Assembly: GCA_018335925.1 (NCBI GenBank)
Contig: JAGXRF010000019.1
Location: forward strand, 51,614 to 115,613
DNA: 64,000 nucleotides
Direction of reading: 5' to 3'
From: Flavobacteriales bacterium
Lineage (GTDB): Bacteria > Bacteroidota > Bacteroidia > Flavobacteriales > Flavobacteriaceae
How positions within the stretch are numbered: position 1 is the first letter of the stretch; each line of letters starts with the position of its first letter. The position numbers and the translations under genes were made by a program. The notes under the pieces were generated by a model. The model was not told the DNA's origin. It saw nothing but the letters and a program-made list of their open reading frames with translations, and did not search any database. Of this stretch, positions 26,367 to 34,124 are shown in pieces.

Positions 26367-26700
26367 ATTTTTGTCCATTTTTAATATATAATTCTTCGAG
26401 AATACTTTTTAAAAACCTCAATTTTTAAAGACGTTTATATAGGTTTTTGAAAACTAAAGGTACCACAACCTGCAACCAATGTAGAACAAAACCCGAACAA
26501 AACCCGAACAATCCCAATAGTTTTCTATTTAATTGCTTAAAAATGACTTTTTTTTTTTAAGTCTTTTTTTAATAAAGGACACCTGAAGTCTCATGAAATA
26601 AAGGGTTTTGTTTTCTAAACTATCCTCCAAGGTACCACAGGTATACTTGATCTATACTTCATACCTGGTTGATCTATACACAATGTTTGTTGTTTAATTG
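26367..26700. other. Non-repetitive AT-rich spacer within the repeat patch
   Basis: It contains two tandem AAAACCCGAAC copies (near 26489-26512), a GACTT-T8-AAGTC hairpin with T-run near 26542-26566 that could terminate the upstream lipoprotein transcript, and an inverted pair CAGGTAT/ATACCTG (26638-26667). TTGATCTATAC is repeated at 26647-26657 and 26669-26679. No gene is seen. Confidence 0.5.
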
Positions 26701-26971
26701 TTTATGCGTTTATTTGTTGAAGCGTTGAAACGTTGAAGGGTTCAATCGACCATCGACCATCGACCATCGAAATATTGTTTATGCGTTTATTTGTTGAAGC
26801 GTTGAAACGTTGAAGGGTTGAATCGAGTTTCGACCATCGATGTTCGACCACCGGAGTTTTGTTTATTTGTTTATTTGTTGAATCGAATCGGAAATCGAAA
26901 ATCGGTTGTCGGTTGTCGGAAATAGAAAGAACATTTTCAAATTGACCCATTCTCAAATTTTCAAATTAAAA
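26701..26971. repeat. Repeat patch, copy 2 with tandem GTTGAAG/GACCATC words
   Basis: Two direct copies of TTTATGCGTTTATTTGTTGA (26701 and 26778) are followed by GTTGAAGCGTTGAAACGTTG. Then come GACCATC triplicates (26748-26769), the CGACCATCGATG segment, GGTTGTC duplicates and an AT-rich TTTTCAAATT module. One frame stays open for 84 codons on the minus strand only because the words are heptamers without stops; it has no protein-like character. Confidence 0.75.
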
Positions 26972-27180
26972 TCGTTGAATAGCCTGCCGAAGGGTTGAAG
27001 CGAGTTTCGACCATCGATGTTCGACCACCGAGTGGTGTTTATTTGTTTATTTGTTGAATCGAATCGGAAATCGAAAATCGGTAGTCGGTAGTCGGAAATA
27101 GAAAGAACATTTTCAAATTGACAAATTGACAAATTGACACATTTTCAAATTCGCTAATTTTCTAATTTTCTAATTAAAAT
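26972..27180. repeat. Repeat patch, copy 3
   Basis: It has the same order as copy 1 followed by an AT-rich module: three tandem AAATTGAC words (27114-27138), CACATTTTCAAATTCGCTAA, and duplicated TTTTCTAATT. The AT-rich words are the same as those between the RND pump and adaptor genes (5398-5516). Confidence 0.75.
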
Positions 27181-27495
27181 ATTGAAAAGCCTGCCGAAGG
27201 GTTGAGTCGTTGAGTCGTTGAAGGGTTGAAACGTTGAAGGGTTGAATCGTTGAATCGGTTGTCGGTTGTCGGTTGTCGGTTGTCGGAAATAGAAAGAACA
27301 TTTTCAAATTGACAAATTGACAAATTGACACATTTTCAAATTCGCTAATTTTCTAATTAAAATATTGAAAAGCCTGCCCTGAGTCTGCTGAAGGGTTGAA
27401 TCGTTGAATCGGTTGTCGGTTGTCGGTTGTCGGTTGTCGGTTGACGCTAGTCGGTTGACGCTAGTCGGTTATTGGTTATCGTTTATCGGTAAAAC
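27181..27495. repeat. Repeat patch, copies 4 and 5 with GGTTGTC heptamer runs
   Basis: Copies shortened to the GTTGAA words and runs of GGTTGTC (four units at 27256-27287 and four at 27410-27439). They are separated by another AAATTGAC/TTTTCAAATT module. The last copy ends in two GGTTGACGCTAGTC units and a GGTTATCG variant. Copy length falls from about 270 to about 130 bp along the patch. Confidence 0.75.
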
Positions 27496-27803
27496 TTTGA
27501 ACTTTGAACCTTAAACTTAAAACTCAAATACCCCAAAAAAAAGATGCGGAGGTTTTGACCAAAAGATGCGGACGTTTTTTAGCTCCTCTGCATGGCCAGT
27601 AAAATCAAGGGTTTGGAGGGTGGGAATTGGGGACAGTGAAGACAACGTTTTGTAGTTATTAAGTTTTAAGTTTTTTAGTTGGAAATTTATTTCTTTACGT
27701 CTTAAAGTTTTTTGGTTTAGATTTTTTTTAGTTTATATTTTAAATCTTTTCAGGTTTATTTCAGGTTTTACGGAAAACAGTAAAATAGTTTTTTTGGAAT
27801 AGT
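27496..27803. other. Gap between repeat patch and PH-domain gene
   Basis: It holds AACTTTGAAC words, a 10-bp direct repeat AAGATGCGGA (27541-27550 and 27563-27572), then T-rich DNA with AGTTTTT words. No gene is seen. Confidence 0.5.
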
Positions 27804-27811
27804 TAATTTTG
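27804..27811 (+). promoter_or_regulatory. -7 promoter element for the PH-domain gene
   Basis: TAATTTTG lies 19 bp before ATG 27831 and fits TAnnTTTG. No TTG is found at the expected -33 distance. Confidence 0.45.
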
Positions 27812-27830
27812 AAAGATAAAAAATATTAAA

Positions 27831-28211
27831 ATGGGATTATTTTCAGCACTTTTAGGAAATGCCGGAGCTGTGAGTCAGGCAGAGTTAGTACAAAAATATG
27901 GGCAATTACTTGTGGATGGTGAGGAAATTGAACTTGGGTTTAAATTGCTCAGGGATACTTTTATTTTTACCAACAAGCGATTGATTTTGGTAGATGTTCA
28001 AGGTTTAACCGGAAGCAAAACAGAATTTAAATCTATAGCTTACCGGAGTATTTCGAAGTTTAGTGTTGAAACTGCGGGTACTTTTGATTTGGATGCTGAA
28101 CTGAAAATTTGGGTATCTAGTGAAACACTGCCTAGTGTGAAAAAGCAGTTTAATAAGTCTGTGAATGTCTATGATGTGCAAAAGGTTTTGGCTCATCATG
28201 TGTTGAAGTAA
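27831..28211 (+). CDS. Bacterial PH-domain protein
   Basis: 126 residues matching the bacterial pleckstrin-homology domain (bPH_1, YvbH-like): VDGEEIELGFKLLRDTFIFTNKRLILVDVQGLTGSKTEFKSIAYRSISKFSVET, ending in a C-terminal helix (VYDVQKVLAHHVLK). It is cytosolic with no signal peptide. Such proteins form ring assemblies of unclear function. The next small gene starts 18 bp downstream, so the two may form a unit. It lies just before the Dnd cluster. Confidence 0.8.
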   Translation: MGLFSALLGNAGAVSQAELVQKYGQLLVDGEEIELGFKLLRDTFIFTNKRLILVDVQGLTGSKTEFKSIAYRSISKFSVETAGTFDLDAELKIWVSSETLPSVKKQFNKSVNVYDVQKVLAHHVLK

Positions 28212-28228
28212 AAGAGGGATTTGTGGTT

Positions 28229-28468
28229 ATGAGCAATTATAAAGAATTGATAGAACAATTTAAAGATGTTTACCCCGAGGGTTTGCAAGCAACCACCCTA
28301 AACGGTGTGCTGACATCAACTTATGCTCTGTATCTGCGGGATCAAAAAATATATGTTTTTAAGATGGAGGATAATTTTAGTTTTGAGCCTCATATGGGAT
28401 ATACGGAAGATGAGTTTTTGAAGGAGTTTGAGGGTGTGCAATGGAAAGTGGAGTTGGTGATAGGTTGA
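28229..28468 (+). CDS. Small protein of unknown function
   Basis: 79 residues from ATG 28229 (MSNYKELIEQFKDVYPEGLQ). It is soluble and mixed alpha/beta: a helix, then short strands (VLTSTYALYLRDQKIYVFKM) and an acidic helix (YTEDEFLKEFEG). No family is recognised. It lies 18 bp after the PH-domain gene and is probably co-transcribed. Confidence 0.5.
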   Translation: MSNYKELIEQFKDVYPEGLQATTLNGVLTSTYALYLRDQKIYVFKMEDNFSFEPHMGYTEDEFLKEFEGVQWKVELVIG

Positions 28469-28539
28469 TATGTTTTTGGTTTTAATTATCAAATTCTAAA
28501 ATATTGAAAAGTAATTAATAACATGAAGATAATTTCATT

Positions 28540-28568
28540 TTGAATCTTGCAGTAATTACATATATTTG
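28540..28568 (+). promoter_or_regulatory. Promoter of the dnd operon
   Basis: TTG at 28540-28542, 18-nt spacer, TATATTTG at 28561-28568. Transcription would start near 28575, leaving a leader of about 57 nt before dndC. Confidence 0.6.
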
Positions 28569-28593
28569 ATGATTAACTTTTATTGTTAAAAAT

Positions 28594-28606
28594 GTCTACA
28601 GTAGAC
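28594..28606. promoter_or_regulatory. Palindrome in the dnd leader (operator candidate)
   Basis: GTCTAC-A-GTAGAC is a perfect 6-1-6 inverted repeat just downstream of the predicted start site and 25 bp before dndC. DndB proteins are known to repress their own dnd promoters, and a DGQHR/DndB-like gene ends this operon, so it is a candidate ligand of this site. Confidence 0.5.
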
Positions 28607-28631
28607 TAATAATCAAAACTATAATAAAAAA

Positions 28632-29951
28632 ATGTCTGATATTATTAAAAATATTACCGATGAAATAATTGACCAATATTTATATGCTGATGAGTCAAAA
28701 AGACCATGGATTATTGGTTTTAGTGGTGGAAAAGATTCTACCGTGATGCTCCAACTTGTTTGGAAAGCCATTTCACAAATCAAAGAATTGACAGGAATTG
28801 TAAAACGTGATATTTATGTAATTTGTAATGACACTATGGTTGAAAATCCAGTTATTACAGAATATGTATATCGTGTGCTTGATAAAATTGAACAGGCAGC
28901 AGTTGAACAAGACATTCCAATAAAAGTAATAAAAACAATTCCAAGATTGGAAGATTCGTTTTGGGTTAACCTTATTGGACGTGGTTATCCTGCACCAAAC
29001 AATGCTTTTAGATGGTGTACAGAACGATTGAAAATCAAACCTACGTCAAGATTTTTAATTGAGCAAATAGATGAATTTGGTGAAGCAATTATTTTAATTG
29101 GAACAAGAACAGCTGAAAGTGCACAACGTGCTAAATCAATGAAAAAACACGCTATCAAAGGAAAGCGTTTGACAAAACACCCAACTCAACCAAATACTTA
29201 TATGTATGCTCCAATTCGCAGTTTGAGTTTGGAAGAAGTTTGGTACGTTATAAACACAATGGAATCGCCTTGGGGTTCTGACAATGCAGAACTTTTTCAG
29301 ATTTATTCAGATGCAAGTGCAGACGATTATGAATGTCCGACTGTTGTAACAAACAAGGAACATAAATCTTGCGGTCAAAGTCGGTTTGGTTGTTGGGTTT
29401 GTACAGTTGTAAAAGAAGATAAATCTATGTCGGCTTTGATTGATAACGGTTTAACTTGGTTAACTCCTTTGTTGAAATTCAGAAATCAACTTGCGGCAGA
29501 AAGAAATATTATCGAACACCGAATGCCAGAACGTAGAAATGGAACAGCTGCCATAAACGGAATGGGACCATATTATCCTTGGTATAGAGCAAAGGTTTTG
29601 GAAAGACTTTTTGAAACTCAAAAGGAAATACAAAAAGAAAAACCACACGTTGAACTGATTACAAACCAAGAGTTAGTTGCCATTCAAACAATATGGTACC
29701 GAGATTTTATTTTTAACCAAAAAGTTTCAGAATTATACCGAAAAGCTTATAAAATTAATTTGGATATGAAAGACCAAAACGAAAAACACGAAAAAGAATT
29801 AGAGTTGTTGAAAAAATCGTGTGAGGACAACCCCACCGATTTTGACTTAATTCAAGAGTTATTAACGCTTCAAAAAAACAAATCGCTTTTGAACAGAAAA
29901 AGAGGTTTGAAAGAGGATTTAATGAAAAGGTTAGAATTTGCTTTAAATTAA
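28632..29951 (+). CDS. dndC: DNA phosphorothioation sulfurtransferase DndC
   Basis: 439 residues. The PAPS-reductase-like PP-loop SGGKDST sits at residues 31-37 (GFSGGKDSTVMLQLVW). Cysteine clusters (FRWCTERLKIKPT; CGQSRFGCWVC, about 255-265) fit the Fe-S cluster ligands of DndC. With DndD and DndE it swaps a non-bridging phosphate oxygen for sulfur in DNA, using sulfur from DndA or a housekeeping IscS. No dndA is in the window. It has its own promoter and leader palindrome. Its TAA overlaps the ATG of the HNH gene (TAATG), so the HNH gene is translationally coupled. Confidence 0.95.
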   Translation: MSDIIKNITDEIIDQYLYADESKRPWIIGFSGGKDSTVMLQLVWKAISQIKELTGIVKRDIYVICNDTMVENPVITEYVYRVLDKIEQAAVEQDIPIKVIKTIPRLEDSFWVNLIGRGYPAPNNAFRWCTERLKIKPTSRFLIEQIDEFGEAIILIGTRTAESAQRAKSMKKHAIKGKRLTKHPTQPNTYMYAPIRSLSLEEVWYVINTMESPWGSDNAELFQIYSDASADDYECPTVVTNKEHKSCGQSRFGCWVCTVVKEDKSMSALIDNGLTWLTPLLKFRNQLAAERNIIEHRMPERRNGTAAINGMGPYYPWYRAKVLERLFETQKEIQKEKPHVELITNQELVAIQTIWYRDFIFNQKVSELYRKAYKINLDMKDQNEKHEKELELLKKSCEDNPTDFDLIQELLTLQKNKSLLNRKRGLKEDLMKRLEFALN

Positions 29952-30913
29952 TGCTTAAAGATTTAGCATATTACGTTTATTGCTTCACCCATTTAAAAAG
30001 AGATAACAAAAATGGCGGAGCTCCACACAAACCAATTCTTTTATTGAGTTTGATAAGTCTATTTAATAAAGGTATTTACAACAATCAAGAAATTTTAATA
30101 ACGGCAGAGCTAGTTTCTTCTTTCAAAACTAATTGGAGCAAATTAGTTTTTACCAATCACCATCCAATTTTTGCCTTACCATTTTATCATATGAATTCAG
30201 AGCCTTTTTGGAAATTGATTCCAAATATAGGTTGTGAAAAATGGATTGAATCAAAGAGTTCAATGAGAAGCTTTGGTAATTTAACTACTGCTGTAAAAAC
30301 AGCATTAATTGATAAAGAACTTTCAATAATTTTATTAAAACCTGAAAATAGAGATATTTTAAAAATAGCAATTTTAGATAGGTATTTCCCTGAATCTAAA
30401 TCAAATTATGGCTCAAATGGTAATGATGAATTGCCTTCTGGTATGATTCTTCACGAAAGTTCAGAAGAATATAAAAGAAAGATAATCGAACTTAAAAATA
30501 GCGTAGATGAAAATGCATTTCAAGAAGAAGTATTTATAAGAAGCGGTATTTTTAAAAGAGAAATACCCAAAATTTACGATAACACTTGTTGTATTTCAGG
30601 AATGAGAATTGATGCTACTGTAAATATTTCAATGATTGATGCTTGTCATATTGTTCCTTTTTCCGAAGCATATGATGATACTTTAACAAATGGAATTGCT
30701 TTAAGTCCAAATTTACACCGTGCATTTGATAGAGGTTTAATTTCAATTTCAGACGATTACAGAGTTTTGATTAAAAAGAATTTTATTGAAAATAGTAAAT
30801 CAGTTTTCAACTTAACACAATTTGAAAATCAAGAGATTCTACTTCCTAAGCACGAAACCTATTTTCCTTCCTTAGAAAATCTTCATCATCATAGAAATAG
30901 ATTTAATTTCTAG
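29951..30913 (+). CDS. SBD-like HNH endonuclease inside the dnd operon
   Basis: 320 residues. The N-terminus has GAPHKPILLLSLISLF (residues 23-38) and later FTNHHPIFALPFYHM and FWKLIPNIG. This matches the sulfur-binding domain of ScoMcrA-type enzymes that bind phosphorothioate DNA. The C-terminal HNH domain spans about 205-265 with CCISGM, the His of DACHIVPF (233) and SPNLHRAFDRG (N254, H256). The gene starts within the dndC stop. A nuclease activated by DNA sulfur next to genes that put sulfur into DNA is unusual; family assignment of the N-domain is by motif only. It could also be an unrelated HNH of the DUF3427 type. Confidence 0.75.
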   Translation: MLKDLAYYVYCFTHLKRDNKNGGAPHKPILLLSLISLFNKGIYNNQEILITAELVSSFKTNWSKLVFTNHHPIFALPFYHMNSEPFWKLIPNIGCEKWIESKSSMRSFGNLTTAVKTALIDKELSIILLKPENRDILKIAILDRYFPESKSNYGSNGNDELPSGMILHESSEEYKRKIIELKNSVDENAFQEEVFIRSGIFKREIPKIYDNTCCISGMRIDATVNISMIDACHIVPFSEAYDDTLTNGIALSPNLHRAFDRGLISISDDYRVLIKKNFIENSKSVFNLTQFENQEILLPKHETYFPSLENLHHHRNRFNF

Positions 30914-30922
30914 TAGCTTCAC

Positions 30923-31014
30923 TTTTGCGTGAGGGATAGAAGTGGAAAGCCCACAGCGAGGAACGAGCGAGGACTTGTAACGGATAGCCCGACCCTTTAG
31001 GGGCACGCCAAAAA
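30923..31014. repeat. Flavobacterial REP-like element 1
   Basis: A ~90-bp GC-richer element with GTGAGGGATAGAAGTGGAAA, GGACTTGTAACGGATAGCCC and an end GGGGCACGCCAAAA. The ends are imperfect inverted repeats (TTTTGCGTG and CACGCCAAAA). This sequence type is common as a dispersed intergenic repeat in Flavobacteriaceae. It starts 10 bp after the HNH stop and abuts the cut-off dndD reading frame. Confidence 0.8.
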
Positions 31015-31997
31015 AAATCAAAAACTTAGTTAGAAAACACTTTTTTGCTGATGCACCAGAATTGCCTTCAAATTTTGAAGCATTACACGATTTTTCAGAT
31101 GCTGAAACCAACGAATTAAATGGTTTAGTAAATAACTTAAAACATACTTTTAAAGAGGCGTTTACACGCTTGAATGATGAATATTCTCGTTCAAAAAATC
31201 AATTAGATTCAATCCGTAGAAAAATCAGAGATGCTGAAAAAGATGCAGAAGATGAATACATTTCTAACTTGAGAAGCGAAAAAGAGCGTTTGGATTTGCG
31301 TGTAATGTCTATCGAAAAAGATATTTACGATTACAAAGAAAAAATTGGTGGATTGAAAAATGACATCAAAACTTTTAAACAACGTCAAGAAGAATTAAGA
31401 AAGAAAATTGATGATTCTAGAAAATACAGTGCAAAAGAAGAAAAGGCACAAGAAGTAATTGGTCGTTTAAAAGGCTTTATCAAATCATTTAAAGAGGAAA
31501 AGAAAAAGTCTCTTGAATCCAATATTTTGAATGAATTGAACATTTTGATGCACAAAAAAGGCTTTATCAAAAAAGTTGCGGTTGACATCAACCAATCAGG
31601 TGATGATGTGGATATTAATTTATTCAATTCACGAAATGAAAAGATTGATAAAGGTTCGCTTTCAATGGGTGAACGACAAATGTATGCTTCTGCCCTTTTA
31701 AAAGCATTAGTTGACGAATCGGATATTGAATTCCCTGTTTTCATTGACTCGCCAATGCAGAAATTCGACCGTGACCACGCTGAAAACGTAATCAAAGAAT
31801 TTTATCCAAATGTTTCTAAACAAGTGGTGCTTTTCCCTTTGATTCACAAAGAATTGACTGAAAGTGAATTTAACTTATTGAAACCAAAAATCAGTAAGGC
31901 CTATTTGATACACAATTTTAGTATGGACGCTTCAAAATTCGTTGAATCTGTTCCAGACCAATTAATTAAAACATACAACGAGCTTTATGCAGATTAA
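31015..31997 (+). pseudogene. dndD: dndD, N-terminal half missing
   Basis: The reading frame runs back from the C-terminus to the REP end with no start ATG. Native-looking codons begin about 31021 (KNLVRKHFFADAPELPSNF); the first possible start is TTG 31062. What remains is about 310-325 residues of a DndD that should be about 650-700. A long coiled coil (SRSKNQLDSIRRKIRDAEKD onwards) leads to the SMC-like C-terminal ATPase lobe with the signature SLSMGERQMYASALL and FIDSPMQKFD. The N-terminal Walker A lobe is gone, so it should not hydrolyse ATP. Loss by recombination at the REP or an assembly misjoin at a repeat are both possible. Confidence 0.85.
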
Positions 31998-33561
31998 TAT
32001 AAGAACTTCAGAAGCCAATCAAGAAATTGTTAGAAAACTCACTAACAAACTACCAGTTGGCACTAAAGAAAACGTAATTGCAAGAATTGCTTTGGGTTAC
32101 TCATTGCAAAAAGGTAGAAAATTCAGTAATGCAGAATTTAACTTGTACGATTCTAAAGGTAAAGAGTACAAAGAACATATTCTTTTTGATGCAAAATATA
32201 GAGATTTCTTTGTTGCTTTAATTTGTCAGCATTATGGCATATACAAAACGCACGAAAATATTCCGAAATATGTTAAACTTCATATTGACCACGGTTTGGA
32301 GTTAATGGATAACTTGTTTAATAACAATAACAACTATACATTTTTCGATTTTTTAATTGAGCATTTAGACAAAGGAATTTCAATGCTTGATACAGTAACA
32401 GTAAGTTTAGATGCTGTAAAAAACAACAGTCAGAATATTGAGAAAACCTTCTTTAAAGAACCTATAAAAATAAATGTCGGTAAAAACTCTTCGACAAATG
32501 AAGACATTTTACTTGGCTTCAACGATACCAATGTTTACAACAATTGTCATATTGCAGTTGCGGGAAGTTCAGGAACAGGAAAAACGCAATTTGCTTTAGA
32601 GTTGCTTAATCAAATAAGTAGTGAATCAAATCATCACGTAAGTTTTATTTACCTTGACTTCAAAGGTTTAAAAGATGATGATTTAAAGTACTTCCAACCT
32701 TTCTTTGATAAAACAAAAGCAACTTTCATTGATGCTCCAAACACACCATTTCCAGTAAATCCGTTATCATTCATTGATAGTATTAATGAAGTAAATAAGC
32801 AAATGGGAGTTGACAAATTTGTGGACATTATCTGTAAATACTCAAATATTGGTATCAAGCAAAGAGGAACATTACGTGATGCAACTTTGGAAGCTTTTAT
32901 GAGCAAAAAGCCAGGTGAATATCCTAGTTTCCCTGAAATCAATGAAAAACTATTGGAAATTGTTGGAGACAAACGAGATACATTAACTGAAATTATTGAC
33001 GAATTAAGTCGTTACAATATTTTTAAAGACCCCAAAAAGGGAGCAACCTTTTTAAATCAAAATATCTATTTGTCCCTTTCAGGCGATTTATCAAATTCAG
33101 TACGTTTCACGTCCTTGTTTTTGATTATCAATTACATATACAACACGTTTATGAATATGGATAGCACACCAACCGAAAACGGTTACAGAGGTATGCGTTA
33201 CGTATTGTTGATTGATGAAGCACACGTAATTTTCAAAGAGAAAAAGTATCAAGATATTTTGGAGAAAATCCTTCGTGAAATCCGTTCAAAAGGTGTTTCT
33301 GTAATAATGCTTTCACAAGGTATTGACGAGTTTAACCAATCCAATTTTGACTTTTCTAGTATGTGTGAAATGTCATTCTTGTTAGATATTAAAGATAAAA
33401 CAAACACAAAAGCCATTAATAAATTCCTTGGACTTAGCGACAAAGACGGTATCAAAGCAGCTAGAAGCCTTGAAAAAATCCAAAAAGGTCAAGCTATTTC
33501 CAATATCAAGGAGTTCACAAAAGGCGAGTTGTTTGAGTTGAAACAATTTTATGCGAGTTGA
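31987..33561 (+). CDS. dndE: DndE fused to a HerA/FtsK-like ATPase
   Basis: 524 residues; the start overlaps the dndD end by 11 bp. Residues 1-110 match DndE (MQINIRTSEANQEIVRKLTN, NVIARIALGYSLQKGRKF), a small protein that binds nicked DNA. Residues about 165-524 form a RecA-fold ATPase of the HerA/FtsK/VirB4 type: Walker A AGSSGTGKT (192-200), Walker B YVLLIDEAH (405-413), and a downstream SQG sensor region. Typical DndE stands alone at ~110 residues; a fused form is the exception. The ATPase may take the place of DndH- or DndF-like motor functions that are missing here. Confidence 0.85.
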   Translation: MQINIRTSEANQEIVRKLTNKLPVGTKENVIARIALGYSLQKGRKFSNAEFNLYDSKGKEYKEHILFDAKYRDFFVALICQHYGIYKTHENIPKYVKLHIDHGLELMDNLFNNNNNYTFFDFLIEHLDKGISMLDTVTVSLDAVKNNSQNIEKTFFKEPIKINVGKNSSTNEDILLGFNDTNVYNNCHIAVAGSSGTGKTQFALELLNQISSESNHHVSFIYLDFKGLKDDDLKYFQPFFDKTKATFIDAPNTPFPVNPLSFIDSINEVNKQMGVDKFVDIICKYSNIGIKQRGTLRDATLEAFMSKKPGEYPSFPEINEKLLEIVGDKRDTLTEIIDELSRYNIFKDPKKGATFLNQNIYLSLSGDLSNSVRFTSLFLIINYIYNTFMNMDSTPTENGYRGMRYVLLIDEAHVIFKEKKYQDILEKILREIRSKGVSVIMLSQGIDEFNQSNFDFSSMCEMSFLLDIKDKTNTKAINKFLGLSDKDGIKAARSLEKIQKGQAISNIKEFTKGELFELKQFYAS

Positions 33562-33563
33562 TT

Positions 33564-34124
33564 ATGGAGAAACCAAAAACAGAATTACAACTTATTATTG
33601 AATTTTTGAAGAGTAGATTTTTATTTCCAATAAAATCTGTTGCATTTATATTGTATTTCATTACAATAATTGTAGTTGTGGGACTTGCATCAAGTTCAAT
33701 TGGGTTGCTTGGGACAATAGATTTATCAAAAAATTTCGATATTAATGCAATTTCACTCTCGTTAATTGGCTATAGCTTAGTTTTACTTTGCTCATCTGCA
33801 ATCGAATTTATATTTATTGGATTTAAGGACGATGAAGCAATATATCATAGTTTAAAAAATCCCATTTCGATGCTTGGTATTTCTGCCATTATATTTGGAA
33901 TATTTTTATCAATTATAGCATTAAATGTTGCAAATATTTGGTTCAAACTTTCAATTGGTGTATTAATGACAATCGGGGTGTGGTTTATGTGGTGGATTTC
34001 CAATTCAAGAACTTTATCTGTCTTAATTGATTATCCCCCGAAAGTACCTGATACAACAGGGGGTATTGTAACAGGAAGTACAGAACAATTACAAGGTACA
34101 ATAACATCTGAATATACTTCATAA
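33564..34124 (+). CDS. Four-helix membrane protein within the dnd cluster
   Basis: 186 residues from ATG 33564, just after the dndE stop. Four TM segments are seen (about 22-44, 61-82, 101-121, 125-145), with a short soluble tail rich in T/G. No family is recognised. The tight spacing (2 bp after dndE, overlapping the next start by one base) shows it is an operon member. Membrane proteins are not part of the classic Dnd sets, so its role is open; an effector or anchoring function is speculation. Confidence 0.6.
   Translation: MEKPKTELQLIIEFLKSRFLFPIKSVAFILYFITIIVVVGLASSSIGLLGTIDLSKNFDINAISLSLIGYSLVLLCSSAIEFIFIGFKDDEAIYHSLKNPISMLGISAIIFGIFLSIIALNVANIWFKLSIGVLMTIGVWFMWWISNSRTLSVLIDYPPKVPDTTGGIVTGSTEQLQGTITSEYTS

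Noticed and set aside
26702..26956. 84-codon open frame on the minus strand as a gene
   Set aside because: It is made only of the heptamer repeat words, has no start context, and its peptide (STNKQINK, STLQRFNAST type) is the known spurious translation of such repeats.
26228..27495. CRISPR array in the repeat patch
   Set aside because: Units adjoin or degrade into one another, lengths vary, and there are no unique spacers of constant size; no cas genes are present.
30914..31014. Small RNA gene or CDS in the GC-richer segment after the HNH gene
   Set aside because: Its words are those of a dispersed flavobacterial REP element and no frame or terminator supports a gene.
31062..31997. A complete small ATPase gene in its own right
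   Set aside because: The frame continues upstream with native-type DndD residues to the REP and has only a C-terminal ATPase lobe; no ATG start.
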